This document shows positions 16,604-25,223 of a DNA stretch of 64,000 nt, one piece after another. The translations under genes were made by a program, and so were the position numbers. Location of the stretch: NCBI RefSeq assembly GCF_014642075.1, contig NZ_BMIK01000017.1, positions 1 through 64,000 on the forward strand, read 5' to 3'. The stretch comes from Parapedobacter defluvii (GTDB taxonomy: Bacteria; Bacteroidota; Bacteroidia; Sphingobacteriales; Sphingobacteriaceae). The notes under the pieces were generated by a model, which saw nothing but the letters and a program-made list of their open reading frames with translations, was not told the DNA's origin and made no database searches. Every line of letters begins with the position of its first letter. Position 1 is the stretch's first letter.

Positions 16604-19080
16604 TGGCAGCATTTCATTCACATTGCATACGAAGCATGGTCGGCCTGTTCCTGCTGTTGGCCATGGAGGCTTCCGGACAAACCACCACCGCCGAGGCAGA
16701 ACGTTTCGGCACGGACGGACTGGCTCATGTAGTGGTAAGCGGGCGTAGTTTCTACATTGACACCCAGGGCAACCGGGCATTTGACGCCTATGAAAATCCG
16801 GATCAGCCGTGGCTGATCCCGGCGGATGAGGGGGACAGCGCCAAGGCCTACATCGTCGTCCGGGACGGCCTGAAAGGACTGCGGTCGGTGCAGGGGAAAT
16901 GGGTGCTACCGCCGGAATTCGAACAGGTTGAATTTTACACGGACGACTGCTGGAAACTCACGAAAGCCGGCAAACAGACATTTGTGACACCGAAAGGCGA
17001 GTTGTTGCCCTACTTTGAGGAAGCGAGGTACTTGGATGGCCGTTATTTTGATGTCAAAACCGACGGAAAGTGGGGCATATACGACAGTAGAACCCAACGC
17101 ATGGCAGTTCCCGCCGTGTACGACGGGTTCGACTACTGCGGGGGGTGCGGCCGGAAATCCGATTATGTTTATGCTCAGCAAAACGGGAAATGGGGGGTCA
17201 TCGATTTCAACAACAACGTGCGGGTACCTTTTGCCTACGAACACGGTCACTGGGGCGGCATGCGAAGCGATGCGTGGATCAGCTCGTTTTCCAAAAATGG
17301 AAAATCCCTGTTTGTGAATATTCCGACCGGCAAGGAGTTCGCAGCGGATGACGACGAATGGATGGAAATTCTCAGTGGCGGTGAGCTGGTGGTGGAAATA
17401 AATGGTAAATATGGCCTCATCGATACCTTGTGCCGGGAGGTCCTGCCGCCTGTATATGCCCGCATTGCTACCCCCAACCCCAACGATTACCGAGGGTACT
17501 ATGGTCCGTACGCGATTGTTGAAAAAGACCGGAAAAAGGGTGTCTATGAATCGGGGCAGGGCATTATCATCCAACCCGAATGGGACGAAGTGCGTGTATA
17601 CGACGACTATTTTGTACTGGCACGCGATGGCCAGTATGGTCTGTACGACCGCACAGGCAACGCGCTGCTTCCTCCCGGTTATACAGACATCACCCACATA
17701 AACGACTATTTCTATTCATCGGGAAGTGAGGGAATAGCCATTTTCAAAACCAAGCAAAAGGCACTCTACGGGCTCTTTTTCGCCGAAACAGGGGTGGAGA
17801 TACCGCCGGGCTTCCACGAAATAGACCTGAAATCCCTGAGCTATGGCCAAGAGGCAACACGGATCGCAGGCGAATTCCAGGGGGAAGAAGCGGTTTTTGA
17901 CTTCAACGGCAACGAACTGCTTCCGCTGGGATATGAAGAGTGGGAGCCGTTGGATACCGCCTCAGCCCGGTACCTGATGGTGACCAAACAGGGGAAACGG
18001 GGGGTGTACGACACGCAATCGAAGAACGTGGTAATCCCCTTGGATTTTGATCACATACGGCCTTTCCCTGGCGCCGGTGAACGGGTGCTGGCTGTGACCT
18101 CTGACAACGACGACAACCGGTATGGGGTATACGCGCTCGACGGATCGGAAATGCTCCCGCCGGTATTCAGCGCTTACAACGAGGTCGCCGGCATTGCGGG
18201 ATTATTTTCCGGGGATCCGGAAGGGAGTAATGCCGTTTTGATAGACGGACGCAATGGAGCGAAAACGACCCTCCCCGCACGGTATACCTGTGCGCTTGAA
18301 AATACGGTACTGGTGCTGATTTCGGACGATTCCACACGGGCGCGGCTGTACCACCCTGTTGAAAAACGGATTGTGAACGACCTAGAATTTGCCTTTCCTT
18401 ACAGCTATGCCACCGATAACCGGCTTGCTTACCTCCAAAGATTTGCTTCCAATGGACTGGCATGGGTACAGACCGGCGGATTGTACGGACTGATAGACAC
18501 GACCGGCCGCTGGGTAAGGAAACCATTTTATGACAAAGCGCTCGATTTCGACGGGAAGAAAAGGACAGTGGGTGCCAAGGCATACCCTGCTTCCGATTGG
18601 CGGAGCAGCGCGGGATATGTGGCCTATCAGTTTATCGGATCGGATGGCCAACCCCTGATCAACCAGGTATACACCGGCCCCAATGAATTTCTCATGGACA
18701 TGGATTACTTCGTTGGCAATTACCTGGTGATACGCGATTTCGATGCCGAAACCGGAGGCCTGTACATGGGCCTGGCCGACACGGTTGGCAAGGTAATACT
18801 TCCCCCTGTTTATGATGTTGTCGAAGCGTTCAACGGAAACCGCTATTTCCTGCTGCAGAAAGGCCAAAAATTCGGCATTGCCGGCAGTGACGGCCGTATC
18901 ATCCTGCCCGTGGAGTTTGACAACCTCTTGCTGAACCGGTACGACAAAGAGGCAGGTATCACCTTCCCCCTATTGGGCTACCGCTCAGCGGAATGGAAAT
19001 ATTACACCGAAAACGGCGATGTATTGCAGGTGAAGGGTGTTGGCGACAAGGCATGGTCTGTCAATACCGGATTCTGGTAA
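16603..19080 (+). CDS. Exported WG-repeat protein 2
   Basis: The ATG at 16603 shares its A with the preceding TGA stop (TGATG), so translation is probably coupled to WG protein 1. The 825-residue product has a signal peptide ending around Ser-Gly-Gln (about residue 26) and some ten WG repeats, for example KWGVIDFNNNVRVPFAYEHG and KFGIAGSDGRIILPVEFDNL. A small Cys cluster (CGGCG) at about residue 180 is unusual for an exported repeat protein and could form a disulfide. The two WG proteins are similar in size and repeat type and probably arose by duplication. Function is unknown. Confidence 0.9.
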   Translation: MAAFHSHCIRSMVGLFLLLAMEASGQTTTAEAERFGTDGLAHVVVSGRSFYIDTQGNRAFDAYENPDQPWLIPADEGDSAKAYIVVRDGLKGLRSVQGKWVLPPEFEQVEFYTDDCWKLTKAGKQTFVTPKGELLPYFEEARYLDGRYFDVKTDGKWGIYDSRTQRMAVPAVYDGFDYCGGCGRKSDYVYAQQNGKWGVIDFNNNVRVPFAYEHGHWGGMRSDAWISSFSKNGKSLFVNIPTGKEFAADDDEWMEILSGGELVVEINGKYGLIDTLCREVLPPVYARIATPNPNDYRGYYGPYAIVEKDRKKGVYESGQGIIIQPEWDEVRVYDDYFVLARDGQYGLYDRTGNALLPPGYTDITHINDYFYSSGSEGIAIFKTKQKALYGLFFAETGVEIPPGFHEIDLKSLSYGQEATRIAGEFQGEEAVFDFNGNELLPLGYEEWEPLDTASARYLMVTKQGKRGVYDTQSKNVVIPLDFDHIRPFPGAGERVLAVTSDNDDNRYGVYALDGSEMLPPVFSAYNEVAGIAGLFSGDPEGSNAVLIDGRNGAKTTLPARYTCALENTVLVLISDDSTRARLYHPVEKRIVNDLEFAFPYSYATDNRLAYLQRFASNGLAWVQTGGLYGLIDTTGRWVRKPFYDKALDFDGKKRTVGAKAYPASDWRSSAGYVAYQFIGSDGQPLINQVYTGPNEFLMDMDYFVGNYLVIRDFDAETGGLYMGLADTVGKVILPPVYDVVEAFNGNRYFLLQKGQKFGIAGSDGRIILPVEFDNLLLNRYDKEAGITFPLLGYRSAEWKYYTENGDVLQVKGVGDKAWSVNTGFW

Positions 19081-19088
19081 CCGGTTGA

Positions 19089-19124
19089 CAGCAGACCAAT
19101 GGCAAACGCATCATCGGTCTGCTG
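19089..19124. terminator. Hairpin between convergent genes
   Basis: A perfect 9-bp inverted repeat (CAGCAGACC and GGTCTGCTG) with an 18-nt loop lies just after the WG operon stop and before the stop of the convergent lipoprotein gene. No T-run follows, so termination is plausible from position but not proven. Confidence 0.45.
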
Positions 19125-19160
19125 CCAGTCGGCTATATTCCAGACACGCAGTTAACTGCC

Positions 19161-20003
19161 TTAGTTAACCGCCCTGAACACCCAAAAATAGGCGGCTCCC
19201 CAGGCACCGGTGCCCGGCGGTGCATAGCTCAGCACCATCCGGTTGTCGTCCAGCATCAGGATGTCGTACTCGTAAACCGGAATACTTCCTTCATCGGGCG
19301 ATTTGCCACACAATACCGTGACTCCCTTCGTGGTAAGTTTGCCCACCGCCCAGGTATCGCCATTTTCCAGGGGTGTTTTCTTCGACATATCAAACGAAAA
19401 TGAGCCCGTTGTCGTCTCTCCTCCCGCTTTCACCTTGGAGAGCTTGGCGCCCCGCAGGGAGAAAACCAGTTTGGCACCTTCACCCTCACCGGGTGCCTGA
19501 TCTTCGATGGCTGCCACATCCAGCATCCACCACTCCGGTTTAAAGCTGCCGAGGTATCCCCCGTTGCCCCATACGGCGGGTTGCGAGTCGTCCCACACCC
19601 ATTCCTTCTCGCTGCCTCCGGTTAGGTATCCCCATTCGGGAGGAACGGGAAAGGTCAGTTCTTCGACATTCACCGTAAGAGTCTTGGTTATTTCCGTGCC
19701 GTCGGGATTAAGCCCGGTGAATAGGATCTCGTTTTCGCCCTCGGTCACCAACAATGCCGTGTCGGTCTTTTTCTGGGACGTACCGACCCCGAAATCCCAT
19801 GAAGAGAGTACGGGGCTCCTATTGTCCAGTATCACTTTGTTCGATTGTTTGCCATCCACCACCAATAACGTGGCGGAGATATCCAGCTGCTCGGCGGTAA
19901 TGGCACCGCCGATATCCATACGATCTTCAATGGGCTCACAGCCCGAAAAAAGGAGCGCCAGCGAGGCTGCACACAGGCAGCAATAATTGATAAGCTTTTT
20001 CAT
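19161..20003 (-). CDS. Surface lipoprotein of a SusCD locus (possible glycan-binding protein)
   Basis: The chosen ATG at 20003 gives 280 residues starting Met-Lys-Lys-Leu with a lipobox FSGC (Cys at about residue 22). An upstream in-frame ATG at 20030 overlaps the SusD stop but would add nine polar residues before the signal peptide. The region at about 25-125 looks like an Ig/PKD-type beta-domain (SSWDFGVG and a GENEILFTGLNPDG strand pattern). The C-terminal 150 residues are rich in Trp and Gly, with strands typical of a lipocalin-like or jelly-roll binding domain. As the third gene of the SusC-SusD unit it takes the position of SusE-like glycan-binding lipoproteins. No catalytic motif is visible. 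Confidence 0.85.
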   Translation of the reverse strand: MKKLINYCCLCAASLALLFSGCEPIEDRMDIGGAITAEQLDISATLLVVDGKQSNKVILDNRSPVLSSWDFGVGTSQKKTDTALLVTEGENEILFTGLNPDGTEITKTLTVNVEELTFPVPPEWGYLTGGSEKEWVWDDSQPAVWGNGGYLGSFKPEWWMLDVAAIEDQAPGEGEGAKLVFSLRGAKLSKVKAGGETTTGSFSFDMSKKTPLENGDTWAVGKLTTKGVTVLCGKSPDEGSIPVYEYDILMLDDNRMVLSYAPPGTGAWGAAYFWVFRAVN

Positions 20004-20023
20004 CTTGCTTCTTTTTTGATTTA

Positions 20024-21715
20024 CTACCATCCCGGAAATTCGTCTGCCGGTGTTCCCCAGCCTGCATTCTGCGTAAGTACCCCATCGGAAAGTGCAATCT
20101 CATTCTGCGGAATGGCCCAGAAACCACCGGTAGCCTCGTAGCGTGCGCGGTATCCGCCGCCAAAACCTTTCATCTGGGTATCCACTCCCTTGTTCTTGAT
20201 GGCAGCACCTTCCTGCGCAGCAAGTGCATCTGCAGCATCGTGCCAACGCATCAGGTCAAAATAGCGCAGCCCTTCGAAGGCCAGTTCCCAACGGCGTTCC
20301 CGTTTGAGGGCCTCCAGCGAATACGCCACGGGAGTCAAGCCAGCACGGCTCCGCACGAGGTTCATGCTCGTTGCATTTTCCGATAGTTCGGAATGCATCA
20401 GCAATACATCGGCAAAGCGGATCAGTACATGATCCTGCGTATGGGCCAGTTGGTAATCGGTAGGTGCCGCATCCTTCAGGATCGCATAGGAAGGGATGAG
20501 GGTTCCCTCGTCATAGGCCGTAACGGGGATGTATTTCTTCTGCCAGAAACCGGTTTCTTCCATCTGGGCATCCGCGCCGTAGATGTAGTCGTCCAAATCG
20601 TTCTCCACGTCAATGATGGAACCCGTGCGCCGGATATCGGTAGGCTCGGCCTGCCGCCATTCACTCCACAGCCTCGGATTGACCGGGCCGGCTCCCCACC
20701 CCTGCCCGAAGGGAAAGGTTCCGGCCTGCCCGTTGTTTGACCGCAGTCCGAAATGCAATACATACTGGTTTGAATAGCCCAGCTTATATTGATCACCCCA
20801 ATCCACCAAGGTACCGAATTTGACAGCGAAGACCGTCTCCTTATTTCCATCGCCAACCCATTTTAACTGGTTATCCGACACATAGTCGTAGTCCTTCGCG
20901 GTGTATTCATTGGTATATGGCCACAGTTCACGGAAGTCTGACACCAGGCCATGTCCGCTGTTGCCGATGCAATCTTCCAGCCAGCTGATCACCTGTGCTT
21001 TGGTAATCTCACCGCCCTCGGCCACCGGCAACGAAGATTGGTTGTAATACCCGGTATAAAACAGGAATACCCGCGCGGCCAGTGCCTGGGCAGCCCACTT
21101 GGTGGCGTGCCCCGAAACGGTGCTGGTATACGGCACGGCCGGCAGCAAGGTGATGGCCTGCTGAAGGTCATACCCGATCTGTGCATAGGTTTCTGCCGCC
21201 GGAGCCTTTGGCAGGTTTTCGGCTTCGGGCACGGTAACCAGGGGTACTTCACCAAATAACTGAGACAGTTCAAAGTAAAACAGGGCACGCAGGAAATACG
21301 CCTCGCCCAGCAACTGGTTGCGCTGCGTTTCATTCGCCCATTCGGTTACGTTATCCATTGTGGCAATGGCCGTATTGGCCCGGAAAATACCCTGATACCG
21401 TGCCTTCCAAAAGGGTAGAAAGCGGTTCGGCTGGGTATTCATCAGGTGGTCAAGGCCGTGCATGTCGCGGTCGTTTTCACCCCCGCCGCCGAAACGGTCG
21501 TCCGAAGCCAGCTCGGCCATGTAAAAATGGGTATGCGCCGCTTCGGCAATCGCATTGGCGAAGGTGGAATAGATACCGGTAATCATTTGCTCGGCATCCG
21601 TGGCATTGATCGGGAAGTTGCCCGTATTCTTTTTATCGTAGCTTTCCACATCCAGGAAGTTCTCACAACCTGCTAACGCCACGGTGCTTACGAATAGTAA
21701 GATAAGTCGTTTCAT
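20024..21715 (-). CDS. SusD/RagB-family nutrient-binding lipoprotein
   Basis: The 563-residue protein has a lipobox LAGC (Cys at about residue 17) followed by NFLDVES, the usual SusD N terminus. The helical block with LLGEAYFLRALFYFELSQLFGEVPLVT (about 145) and the C-terminal RRWELAFEGLRYFDLMRWHDA block (about 475) are diagnostic of RagB/SusD. It should form the surface lid of the SusC pore encoded 10 bp upstream. The ligand is unknown, and no glycan-degrading enzyme is encoded beside it. Confidence 0.96.
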   Translation of the reverse strand: MKRLILLFVSTVALAGCENFLDVESYDKKNTGNFPINATDAEQMITGIYSTFANAIAEAAHTHFYMAELASDDRFGGGGENDRDMHGLDHLMNTQPNRFLPFWKARYQGIFRANTAIATMDNVTEWANETQRNQLLGEAYFLRALFYFELSQLFGEVPLVTVPEAENLPKAPAAETYAQIGYDLQQAITLLPAVPYTSTVSGHATKWAAQALAARVFLFYTGYYNQSSLPVAEGGEITKAQVISWLEDCIGNSGHGLVSDFRELWPYTNEYTAKDYDYVSDNQLKWVGDGNKETVFAVKFGTLVDWGDQYKLGYSNQYVLHFGLRSNNGQAGTFPFGQGWGAGPVNPRLWSEWRQAEPTDIRRTGSIIDVENDLDDYIYGADAQMEETGFWQKKYIPVTAYDEGTLIPSYAILKDAAPTDYQLAHTQDHVLIRFADVLLMHSELSENATSMNLVRSRAGLTPVAYSLEALKRERRWELAFEGLRYFDLMRWHDAADALAAQEGAAIKNKGVDTQMKGFGGGYRARYEATGGFWAIPQNEIALSDGVLTQNAGWGTPADEFPGW

Positions 21716-21725
21716 GTCTGTCGTA

Positions 21726-24700
21726 TTAGAAGTTTACATTGAGACCGATAATGAAATTGCGCGGAGCGGGGTAGAAACCCAGGTCGATACCCGAAGCCCA
21801 GCTTTGTTCATCGCCATAGCCGATTTCAGGATCCATCCCCGAATAGCCGGTAAACGTATAGAGGTTCTGCGCAGACAGGTACAGCCTGGCCTGGCCCAAT
21901 GGCAACCTCGGGAAAGCCGATTTAAGGTTGTAACCCAACGTTATGTTCTGTATTTTAACGAAATCGGCATCTTCGATGTAGATATCGGAAATGTTCTGGT
22001 AGTTCGTATGGCTGCCGTTGGTGAGGCGGGGGTAACGGTTCGAAGTGCTCTCGCCATGCCAGCGCTGGAAGACTTCGGTGGTGTAATTCTGCAACGGGCT
22101 ATCGGCAAACGAGCGGTACGACTTGGCGACCTGCTGGCCGAACGCGCCGAATGCCGTGATGCCCAGGTCAATACCTTTGTAACCGAAAGAGAGGTTCAGT
22201 CCGGCGGTAAAATCAGGGTGCGGGTTGCCGATCTGCACCTTATCGGCATTGGTAATGGCGCCATCGCCATTGGTGTCCACAAAGATAACATCACCGGGCT
22301 GTGCGGTTTCCAGCACGCCCAGACCCTGTGCCCGGTAATCCGCAATCTGTTCGGCATTTTGGAAAATCCCAGCCGTTTTGTATCCGTAGAAATAACCAAG
22401 CGGATAACCCACCTGTGCCCGGTACATGGGCAGGGTACCCTGGCTCAATACATTGGCCTGCCCTTCAATGAGCTTTTCGGCATTGGCAATTTTTACCACA
22501 CGGTTGCGGTTGTACGCACCGTTAAGGCCGATGCTATAGGTAAAGTCATTGACCGTTTCATTCCAGTTCAGCCCGAGTTCCACGCCTCGGTTTTCCACGT
22601 CGCCGCCGTTGATGAAGGGAGCCTCGGTACCGTAAATGGCCAAAACGGGCGCTTGGAGTAACCAATTGATGGTAGACTTGTTGTACCAGTCAAACACCAC
22701 ACCCAGCCGGTCATTCGCAAAGCGCGCATCAAAGCCGATGTTCAGCTGCTCGGAAGTCTCCCAGGAGACAACTTCATTCGGCAGGATATCCGGATAGGCA
22801 CCGCTGAGCAGGGTATTTTTATCGTTGCCGAAATAATACCCGTTTTTATTGTCAATCGCAATGGTGGCCAGGTACTGGAAGGGAGGGATGTTTGCATTCC
22901 CGTTCTGCCCCCAGCTGGCACGGAGTTTCAGGTAGTTGAGCCAAGAGCCGGTGCCCTCCATAAAGGACTCATTGGTAACGTTCCAGCCCGCTGCCACCGA
23001 AGGAAAGTATCCCCAGCGGTGCGAACGGCTAAAGTTGGATGAACCATCTGCCCGCATAACCACGGAGGCCATGTACGTTTCCTTATAGTTATAATTAAGC
23101 CGGCCGAAGAACGCGGCAAAATTGCTTTCTCCCCAATGCGCACCACCGATGGCGGGTGTATAACCCGGATAGGCTACCCAGTTGCCCACATAGGCGCGCT
23201 TCCAACTGCCCGGAAAGGAGGAGTTGGCAGTGGTGACACTGAGGTCTTCACCGATGCCCCAACGCTCAATGGACTGTCCAAGCACTGCGTCCAGTGCGTG
23301 CGCATTCCCGAAGGTACGCTGGTATGCGATGGTATTCTCCAACAGCCAGCCGTATCCCACAGATTGGTTCTGCGAAATGTCGTCGATGTCATTGATGGAG
23401 GTGGTAGACAGGTGAAAGGTGGGTGTATACGAACGATACGACGAAGCATTCAGGCGATAGCCGAAATTGCTGCGGAGCCGGAGGCCTTTGATGGGTTGTA
23501 TCTCTGCAAATGCATTGGCCATGACCGAGTGGTTTTTGCTCTGGTTCTGCCCCCTCCGGTATACCATGTCTGCCACAGGGTTAAACGTAGCCCCATCAAA
23601 TTTCCAGCCATCGGCCGTTTTACTGGTATGATCGTAGTACCCACCATCTGCATTATAAACGGGCAATAGTGGATTTCCGACCATCATGTTGTGTACATCA
23701 TTCCAATAGATATTGCCGATGCCGATACCCGAATTGACACGGTACGTGTATGTGAGGTTCTCCCCGAACTTCAGGATGTCAAAATCGTCGTTCTTCAGGA
23801 TGACATGCTCAGAGTTGATACGGACGGTATGCCGGTTGAGATGAGGCTGCACCGGTTTGCCAAATATCCCGTCCTGTGCAGCCATAGAATAACCCAGGGC
23901 GAATTTCGAGCGGTCCGTACCGCCTGTGAGGTTAAACGCGTGGTTCTGCGTCAGCGCATTCGGATTCCGGATTTCCTCCAGCCAGTTGGTCCCATTCCAC
24001 GTGCCATCCTGGATCTGCTGGTACTGGTTGGGAATCAGACTGGCCCAGTCATACGGCGCCTGCCCTTCGTTGAACATGCGCTCGTCCTGGATGGTCATGT
24101 ATTCGGTTGCAGTAAGCAGGGAAGGCATCTTGTACACATTCTGCCAGCCGATAAATGTATCGTAGTTGAGCGTGGTCTTGCCTGCTTTGCCCTGCTTGGT
24201 GGTGATGAGAATGACCCCATTGGCGGCGCGGGCCCCGTAGATGGCGGCCGAGGCAGCGTCTTTCAGGATGTCGATGGACTCGATATCCGATGGATTGAGC
24301 GAATTGATGTCTCCCCCGATCACGTTGTCGATAACGTAGAGCGGTTGGGAATCATGAATGGTGCCGATGCCGCGAATATTGATCTTGAAGCCTTCACCCG
24401 GCATGCCGGAAGACTGAGTGATCTGTACGCCGGGCGATTGGCTTTGCAGGGCATTGGCCACCGTCGTCGTACTCAGTTTCTGGATATCTTCCCCTTTTAC
24501 CTGTACGCTCGCCCCGGTGGTGAGTTTCTTTTTCTGGGTACCGTATCCCACTACGACCAGTTCTTCCAGGGTATTGATATCCTCCTCCAGGGCAACGGTC
24601 ACGGTACTGCTGGTTACATTGACCTCTTGGGAAACATAACCCACCGAGGTAATCACCAATAGGGTATTGGTGGAGGATACGTTGAGTTTAAAGGTGCCGT

Positions 24701-24950
24701 TCTCGTCGGTCATTGTAGAAGTTACGGTTCCTTTTTCCGTGACCGTGACACCCGCCAGCGGTGCACCGCTAACGTCGGTAACCTTGCCTGTGACCGTCGA
24801 CTGTTGCAGGCCGTGTATGCCACTTAAAGCCACCCACGGGGTTCCGTGTGCCAGCACCGCACCGGAAGACACCGAAAGGGGCACCACAAGGCAGCCTACT
24901 GTCAGCTGCCGCAACTTACGTGTGTAATGTTTGTAATCAATGGATCTCAT
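21726..24950 (-). CDS. SusC/RagA-family TonB-dependent transporter
   Basis: The frame is open to 25106, but the Met at 24950 starts a real signal peptide (a basic n-region, then a hydrophobic core ending near AVLAHG), giving 1074 residues. A carboxypeptidase-regulatory-like domain (about 50-130) comes first, with no STN domain, followed by the plug with VVVGYGTQKKK and DAASAAIYGARAANGVI boxes, and a large beta-barrel ending in Phe. Absence of an STN domain fits the absence of a FecR/sigma pair; the adjacent AraC-type membrane regulator is the likely controller. The leader holds a 7-bp hairpin (25031-25054). Confidence 0.95.
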   Translation of the reverse strand: MRSIDYKHYTRKLRQLTVGCLVVPLSVSSGAVLAHGTPWVALSGIHGLQQSTVTGKVTDVSGAPLAGVTVTEKGTVTSTMTDENGTFKLNVSSTNTLLVITSVGYVSQEVNVTSSTVTVALEEDINTLEELVVVGYGTQKKKLTTGASVQVKGEDIQKLSTTTVANALQSQSPGVQITQSSGMPGEGFKINIRGIGTIHDSQPLYVIDNVIGGDINSLNPSDIESIDILKDAASAAIYGARAANGVILITTKQGKAGKTTLNYDTFIGWQNVYKMPSLLTATEYMTIQDERMFNEGQAPYDWASLIPNQYQQIQDGTWNGTNWLEEIRNPNALTQNHAFNLTGGTDRSKFALGYSMAAQDGIFGKPVQPHLNRHTVRINSEHVILKNDDFDILKFGENLTYTYRVNSGIGIGNIYWNDVHNMMVGNPLLPVYNADGGYYDHTSKTADGWKFDGATFNPVADMVYRRGQNQSKNHSVMANAFAEIQPIKGLRLRSNFGYRLNASSYRSYTPTFHLSTTSINDIDDISQNQSVGYGWLLENTIAYQRTFGNAHALDAVLGQSIERWGIGEDLSVTTANSSFPGSWKRAYVGNWVAYPGYTPAIGGAHWGESNFAAFFGRLNYNYKETYMASVVMRADGSSNFSRSHRWGYFPSVAAGWNVTNESFMEGTGSWLNYLKLRASWGQNGNANIPPFQYLATIAIDNKNGYYFGNDKNTLLSGAYPDILPNEVVSWETSEQLNIGFDARFANDRLGVVFDWYNKSTINWLLQAPVLAIYGTEAPFINGGDVENRGVELGLNWNETVNDFTYSIGLNGAYNRNRVVKIANAEKLIEGQANVLSQGTLPMYRAQVGYPLGYFYGYKTAGIFQNAEQIADYRAQGLGVLETAQPGDVIFVDTNGDGAITNADKVQIGNPHPDFTAGLNLSFGYKGIDLGITAFGAFGQQVAKSYRSFADSPLQNYTTEVFQRWHGESTSNRYPRLTNGSHTNYQNISDIYIEDADFVKIQNITLGYNLKSAFPRLPLGQARLYLSAQNLYTFTGYSGMDPEIGYGDEQSWASGIDLGFYPAPRNFIIGLNVNF

Positions 24951-25030
24951 GTTATATGGGTTATACTTGTTTTGGATAACGGATGAATCTGCATAACACC
25001 CCGCCCGTTCTGCCCGGTTGCCATCGTTGG

Positions 25031-25054
25031 CATCACCACAAACAAAGGGTGATG
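25031..25054 (-). promoter_or_regulatory. Inverted repeat in the leader of the second susC
   Basis: CATCACC and GGTGATG form a 7-bp inverted repeat with a 10-nt spacer, about 80 bp upstream of the susC start and downstream of the AraC-type regulator gene. It could be a regulator-binding site or an RNA hairpin. No convincing -33/-7 pair was found in this 273-bp spacer. Confidence 0.3.
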
Positions 25055-25223
25055 GCATACAAGAACCATAAAAGAGAACCTCGGGTTTGTCATAAAACAG
25101 AAACAACTGTTACCGGTAAAACGAATTGGTTATCGGGGTCAAAAATATGCCGGATGGCTGGTTTTAAGGGGATGGATATGTTAATAAATGGGGGTATTTT
25201 GGTTAACCCACGGGGTTATTGCC

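Noticed and set aside
21684-22661. Long plus-strand frame opposite the second susC
   Set aside because: It mirrors the barrel-coding part of an intact SusC gene and its translation matches no fold or motif.
23691-24662. Second long plus-strand frame opposite the same susC
   Set aside because: Same reason: shadow of the plug region on the other strand.
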